A stretch of DNA of 64,000 nt from Lantana camara (lineage: Eukaryota; Streptophyta; Magnoliopsida; Lamiales; Verbenaceae), in contig CM074857.1 in NCBI GenBank assembly GCA_037501455.1, positions 103,883,501 to 103,947,500 of the forward strand, read 5' to 3'. Each line of letters starts with the position of its first letter. Position 1 is the first letter of the stretch. Below the pieces are notes generated by a model, which was not told the DNA's origin, did not search any database, and was given only the letters and a program-made list of their open reading frames with translations. Positions 60,378-64,000 of this stretch are shown here, piece after piece. The position numbers were made by a program, and so were the translations under genes.

Positions 60378-60382
60378 CCTAT

Positions 60383-61767
60383 CTCCAACTACCATTACAT
60401 GGGATAGGGTTTTTATTTCAAATATATGCTTGGAAAGACTCCTAAAAAGGTTTACAACTACTCTATTTGAATTTTAGGGGACTGATCCTTAGAAAAGTCC
60501 TTTCTTACTTGGACTCTTCTATCCTTGTAGGAGTCCATCCGAGGTGGCTTCCTTCCTCCAGGAGTCCGTTTGAGGTGGCTTCCTTCCTCCAGGAGTCCAT
60601 CTGAGGCGCCTTCCTCCTGAGGAAACCGCTCACCGTATGTTCCTGCTGATATTAGTACGTGTGCGAGTCTCCTTGGTGAGCTTTGAGCTTGAGGATAAGC
60701 CCAATCTTCCTTTAGTCGTGATTCCCCCAGTTGTCCGGTGTGCTTATTCGTAAATGGGCCGAGATCCCGATGTGCTAGAAATAGGGTGCATCACTTTTAA
60801 ATCCAGTTTCATGTGACTTCTCCTAAGTTGAAATAAAAATATATTTTGTGTTAACTGATATATATCTTACAAATGTCCAAAGCCTATTACTACTTGTTGC
60901 AAATGCTAAAATGTCTAATGCCTCACCAGGAGTATTTTTGTAACTATTTCATCTATGGGGTCGAAATTTTCCATTATGTCGACGACCTAGTCGGGGGCTT
61001 GGTCAGATAAGTATGACGACTCGCTCGAGAAAGAACTTGTGGCACCTGGACTCGGGTTAGTTGCTGCACCCGAGCCTCAACTAGAAGCCCCAGAACTTGA
61101 CGAGCTTGAAGAAGCCATTGGGAGTCGAATGAAAGTCAAAATGGATCCAACCTCAAGTCCCTCAGTTTTGCCTTTTGAACTCATGTTTGTTCATCCACTG
61201 TTGAAATATCTAAATCTTCTCTACTCAACAAATACTTGGGTGATTAGATATCCATGTCTACATCCAATACATTAGCCGAATTAAAATCCATCAATATTTA
61301 AATAATAAATTTTTATTTACACAAGGGTTAATTTTTAAATGATTGTTATTAAAAAAAAAGGATGAGGGCTAGAGAGTTTAAAATTTAACCAGTTCGGATT
61401 TTATGTAATATAAAATTTTTAATTAATCTAAAGAGAATCTGGAATCCCAAATTCGTCAATTAATTTATTTTAGACCAACAAATTAATTTCTTTTCTTATT
61501 TTCCCGCCTAATTTATTCTTATCATGAATTAACTGATAAAAACAAATAAGAATTTAACACTGATAATATAATAAATACAGACGTTTTCGCCTCAAAGATG
61601 GATAAACGGATTCCATTTATTCTTCACACTTGTTAGTTTGTTTCAGAAAAAGTTCTTCACACTTCTTTTTTTTTTGGATTAATCTTCACACTTCTTAGTA
61701 GTATACAAAATTTGGATTAAGGAAAAATAGGGTTTTTCGAAAAAATTAGGTCTTGTGTGAAGACAAA
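60383..61767. other. Non-coding DNA with a 31-bp tandem repeat
   Basis: A 31-bp unit, aggagtccatccgaggtggc plus eleven bases, occurs almost three times at 60530-60620. The remainder has no gene that I can support; the frame at 61039-61275 has no domain. The last 150 bp are the upstream region of the next gene. Confidence 0.45.
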
Positions 61768-64000
61768 ATGGAATCTGAATCTGCCAGCGATACGTCGTAT
61801 GAGTCTTCTTCGTCTGCCGGCGGCGTCAGCGACCAGTCCTCTTCGTCCGATGGCCGTGCCTTGAGCGAATCTGCCAGCGATACGTCGTATGAGTCTTCTT
61901 CGTCTGCCGGCGGCGTCAGCGACCAGTCCTCTTCGTCCGATGGCCGTGCCTTGAGCGAATCTGCCAGCGATACGTCGTATGAGTCTTCTTCGTCTGCCGG
62001 CGGCGTCAGCGACCAGTCCTCTTCGTCCGATGGCCGTGCCTTGAGCGAATCTGCCAGCGATACGTCGTATGAGTCTTCTTCGTCTGCCGGCGGCGTCAGC
62101 GACCAGTCCTCTTCGTCCGATGGCCGTGCCTTGAGCGATAGATCTTCTTCCTCGGCTGCAAGCAACGTCACCGTCGACGAACGCGTGCAGAAATTTGACG
62201 GCAAATTTGACTACAAAAAGAAGTACGGAAAAGGGTTTGATATTTTTGTGAAGATGGGTGGGAACCCGGACCAAGAAAGCTACCGAGAAGCCGAACGTTC
62301 TATGCAAGAACGTTGGCGAACAGCGGTGCAAAATCGTGCAATCGGACGTCAGGGAATCGGATTTGGCCTTACAGATATTGGGGAGATTGAATTTGAGTCT
62401 GAGTTCGAGGAGGCCAATGCGAGAATTGGGGCCAACCTGAACGGCGATGAAGAAGAGTTCGAACAAGCAGAGAATTTCGATCAAGAAGAGGGCCATCAAG
62501 AAGAGAATTTCGATCAAGAAGAGGGCGATCAAGAAGTAGAGAATTTCATACAGACCAAGGAAACCAAAGATCAAGATCAAGAAGGGGTGAAGGCTGAAGA
62601 AAACATCACAAGGAGGGAGATGTGCATCTCCGAGATCAATGGGAATCGGATGTTGACTGGCATACTCACCACCGCTCAAGTTGAGGTGGTCTCAGATATT
62701 ATGACTGTACATCGGATAACCCAAGAAGAGTTCCATATACTATTGAGATCTCTTCCACAGATATCTTCGATAGCTCACGAGGTAATGGAAAATCTTTTTG
62801 GGAAGAATGAAGTTGTGAGTGATCTTTCTGTAGCTGGACGAGCAATCCCGTTGTATCAGCAGGACGCGAGTGAGGAAGCTCTTGAAACCATTACTGCTGA
62901 GGTACCTTTGACCACTTGATTCTTACTTCCTAATTTTACGGTGAAATCGAATCTTTTTTAAATTATCTTTAATACTTCAGCTTAAGATGTTTGGGAAGAG
63001 GAGCGTGCACAAGGATACAAAACTGCGAGATGAGGGAGGGCAGATTCTTGAGAAGGATGGGCTTCTATACAACTGTGCTTTTGCCCTTTGCGATCGGGGC
63101 CGGGGATTGAACCAATATGTGGTTGTGAATTCTTTTTGTCCCCAATATATGGTTTTTCTAATAAATTGTTGATGGACAATTTCTTTGGAAATTCAACAGC
63201 TACTGCATTATTCAACTGATTACAATGCCCGATGGCCGCCTCTACATGTACTATAAGAAGGGCAAGATTGGTGATGAGACAGGAGCTGATGAGAGTCTCA
63301 ATGAGTGGGACAATATGGGCAATGCAATCAGAGAATTTGCCAAACATTTCCAAGATTTGACAGGGAATGAGTTTGAACCATGGGATAGAGAGAAGAAAAT
63401 CCAGAAGCAGGAGCAAAAGTTTTTCCCTGTTGACATGGTGCGTATCCTCTCTTTTGATCCACACGATGAATAAATGTTATTAATCAACACTAATGATACT
63501 TCTGTTGTAGGATGATGGAGTCGAGGTTCGACATGGTGGTTTAGGCCTTAGACAACTTGGTGTGGCAGTGGCTCACTGTAAGCTTGAGCCGAAGGTGGCA
63601 AATTTCATGAAGGTTTTATGTAGCCAGGAGATATACAGGTGGGGTCCACATATACCGTCTGAATTATTTTTGATTGATTGATCAGATTACTGATGTATTA
63701 TTGGTTCCTGTTGCAGGTATGCTTTAATGGAAATAGGTCTGGATTTTCCGGATTTGCCGATCGGTATGGTAACCGATATCCATCTGAAAAGATGTAAGAG
63801 GCTTCATGCACTCCTAATTTTGTTGCTATATAATTATGATTAATAATGATAATATAATAATAACAATAATGCAGGTGAAGAAGTTATATTGGAGCTTGTG
63901 CATTCTCTCCGGACGACGAAAGAAAAAGGATCGAAGCTGGACGCTATGTGGTCTGATTTCAGCCAAAGAGTATTCACACTAATGCCTAAAACGAGGCCTT
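61768..64000 (+). CDS. PARP3-like protein with Ser-rich repeats and a G-patch-like N-terminus (3' end beyond window)
   Basis: Inferred exons: 61768-62901, 62981-63118, 63200-63437, 63511-63638, 63717-63793, 63875 onward. Exon 1 encodes four identical 30-residue Ser/Asp-rich units, a G-patch-like KGFDIFVKMGGNPDQ ... RQGIGFG segment, an acidic region and a part without recognised homology. Exons 2-3 encode a WGR domain (GLLYNCAFALCDRGRGLNQY, DGRLYMYYKKGKIGDETGAD, TGNEFEPWDREKK). Exons 4-6 begin the PARP helical regulatory domain (DDGVEVRHGGLGLRQLGVAV, NFMKVLCSQEIYRYALMEIG). This resembles plant PARP3, but its PADR1 and BRCT parts are absent upstream. PARPs add ADP-ribose to proteins in DNA-damage signalling. 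Five splice junctions keep phase, but exon 2 to exon 3 does not for any GT donor I could test, so the gene is either mutated here, misassembled, or two genes. The catalytic domain, if any, is beyond 64000. Confidence 0.72.
61777..62136 (+). repeat. Four perfect 90-bp tandem repeats in coding sequence
   Basis: Units at 61777, 61867, 61957 and 62047 are identical over all 90 bases as printed. The length is a multiple of three and encodes ESASDTSYESSSSAGGVSDQ plus ten residues per unit. The perfect match implies recent expansion or gene conversion. Confidence 0.95.

Larger units (their letters stand above)
55223..60382 (+). mobile_element. Ty1/copia LTR retrotransposon, decayed
   Basis: Body 55228-60377 with target duplication CCTAT (55223-55227 and 60378-60382). 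The LTRs are 320 and 312 bp, TG/CA-ended; the difference is an 8-bp indel, and about 14 substitutions separate them (4-5 percent). The PBS fits initiator tRNA-Met. Domain order gag, protease, integrase, RT, RNase H confirms copia. Each domain is split by stops or frameshifts, so it cannot be autonomous. The Tork/Tnt1 side of the family is possible but not tested. Confidence 0.93.

Noticed and set aside
61717..62679. 320-residue open frame on the minus strand and a 152-residue frame at 61746-62204
   Set aside because: Both are antisense shadows of the four perfect 90-bp repeats of the plus-strand gene, which keep whatever frame is open in one unit open in all.

Overview
This window is plant nuclear DNA, most likely from a eudicot. 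It has spliced nuclear genes (GT-AG introns), a DEAH-box splicing helicase, PPR and PARP3-type sequences, and the usual plant transposons (Tat-type Ty3/gypsy, Ty1/copia, MULEs, hAT-like elements, LINE fragments). Nothing bacterial, organellar or viral stands out. Species and genus cannot be told from the sequence. I saw no tRNA, rRNA or CRISPR array.

Layout. 1-2383 is the end of an LTR-type repeat. 2549-3422 is a small element with 148-bp terminal inverted repeats around a FAR1-like fragment. 3.7-5.2 kb holds dispersed AT-rich repeats and a decayed prolidase gene. 5705-7906 (minus) is an intact, intronless DEAH-box RNA helicase of the Prp43/DHX15 type. 8.7-13.3 kb is a mosaic of MITE and hAT-like elements, a solo LTR and a 1.4-kb long-TIR element. 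13855-27374 is a complete-length Tat-type Ty3/gypsy retrotransposon on the minus strand (567-bp LTRs, GAATC target duplication) that carries a spliced antisense gene on the plus strand. A DnaJ pseudogene (28.2-29.0 kb) and a fold-back element (29960-31054) follow. 31844-38945 is a second Tat-type element that has lost its integrase.

39.4-43.6 kb has a LINE fragment, a tandem duplication split by a 172-bp MITE, a G-patch-like gene (40780-41544), and a CLB19-like PPR pseudogene. 43690-48550 is the most striking object: a very young Mutator-like element with a perfect 9-bp target duplication and 215-bp TIRs that differ at one position. It has a four-exon MURA-type transposase with all catalytic residues, and a convergent second gene encoding a GRF zinc finger plus a C-terminal membrane segment. 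50.3-54.05 kb holds a hAT-like element, a CACTA-like end, a LINE RNase H fragment, long TA microsatellites, and a rearranged partial copy of the helicase locus whose junction contains plant telomere repeats. 55228-60377 is a decayed copia element with a 26-bp minisatellite in its leader. The right edge (61768-64000, open) is a gene, or a fusion of two, joining a serine-rich 4 x 90-bp repeat and a G-patch-like segment to the WGR and regulatory parts of a PARP3-type protein.

Only four host loci look like candidate genes: the helicase, the G-patch gene, the PARP3-like gene (which has one unresolved splice junction) and possibly none of the rest. At least three other host genes (prolidase, DnaJ, PPR) are present only as relics, so the window reads as a repeat-rich, gene-poor region. 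All identifications come from reading the sequence; no database search was run.
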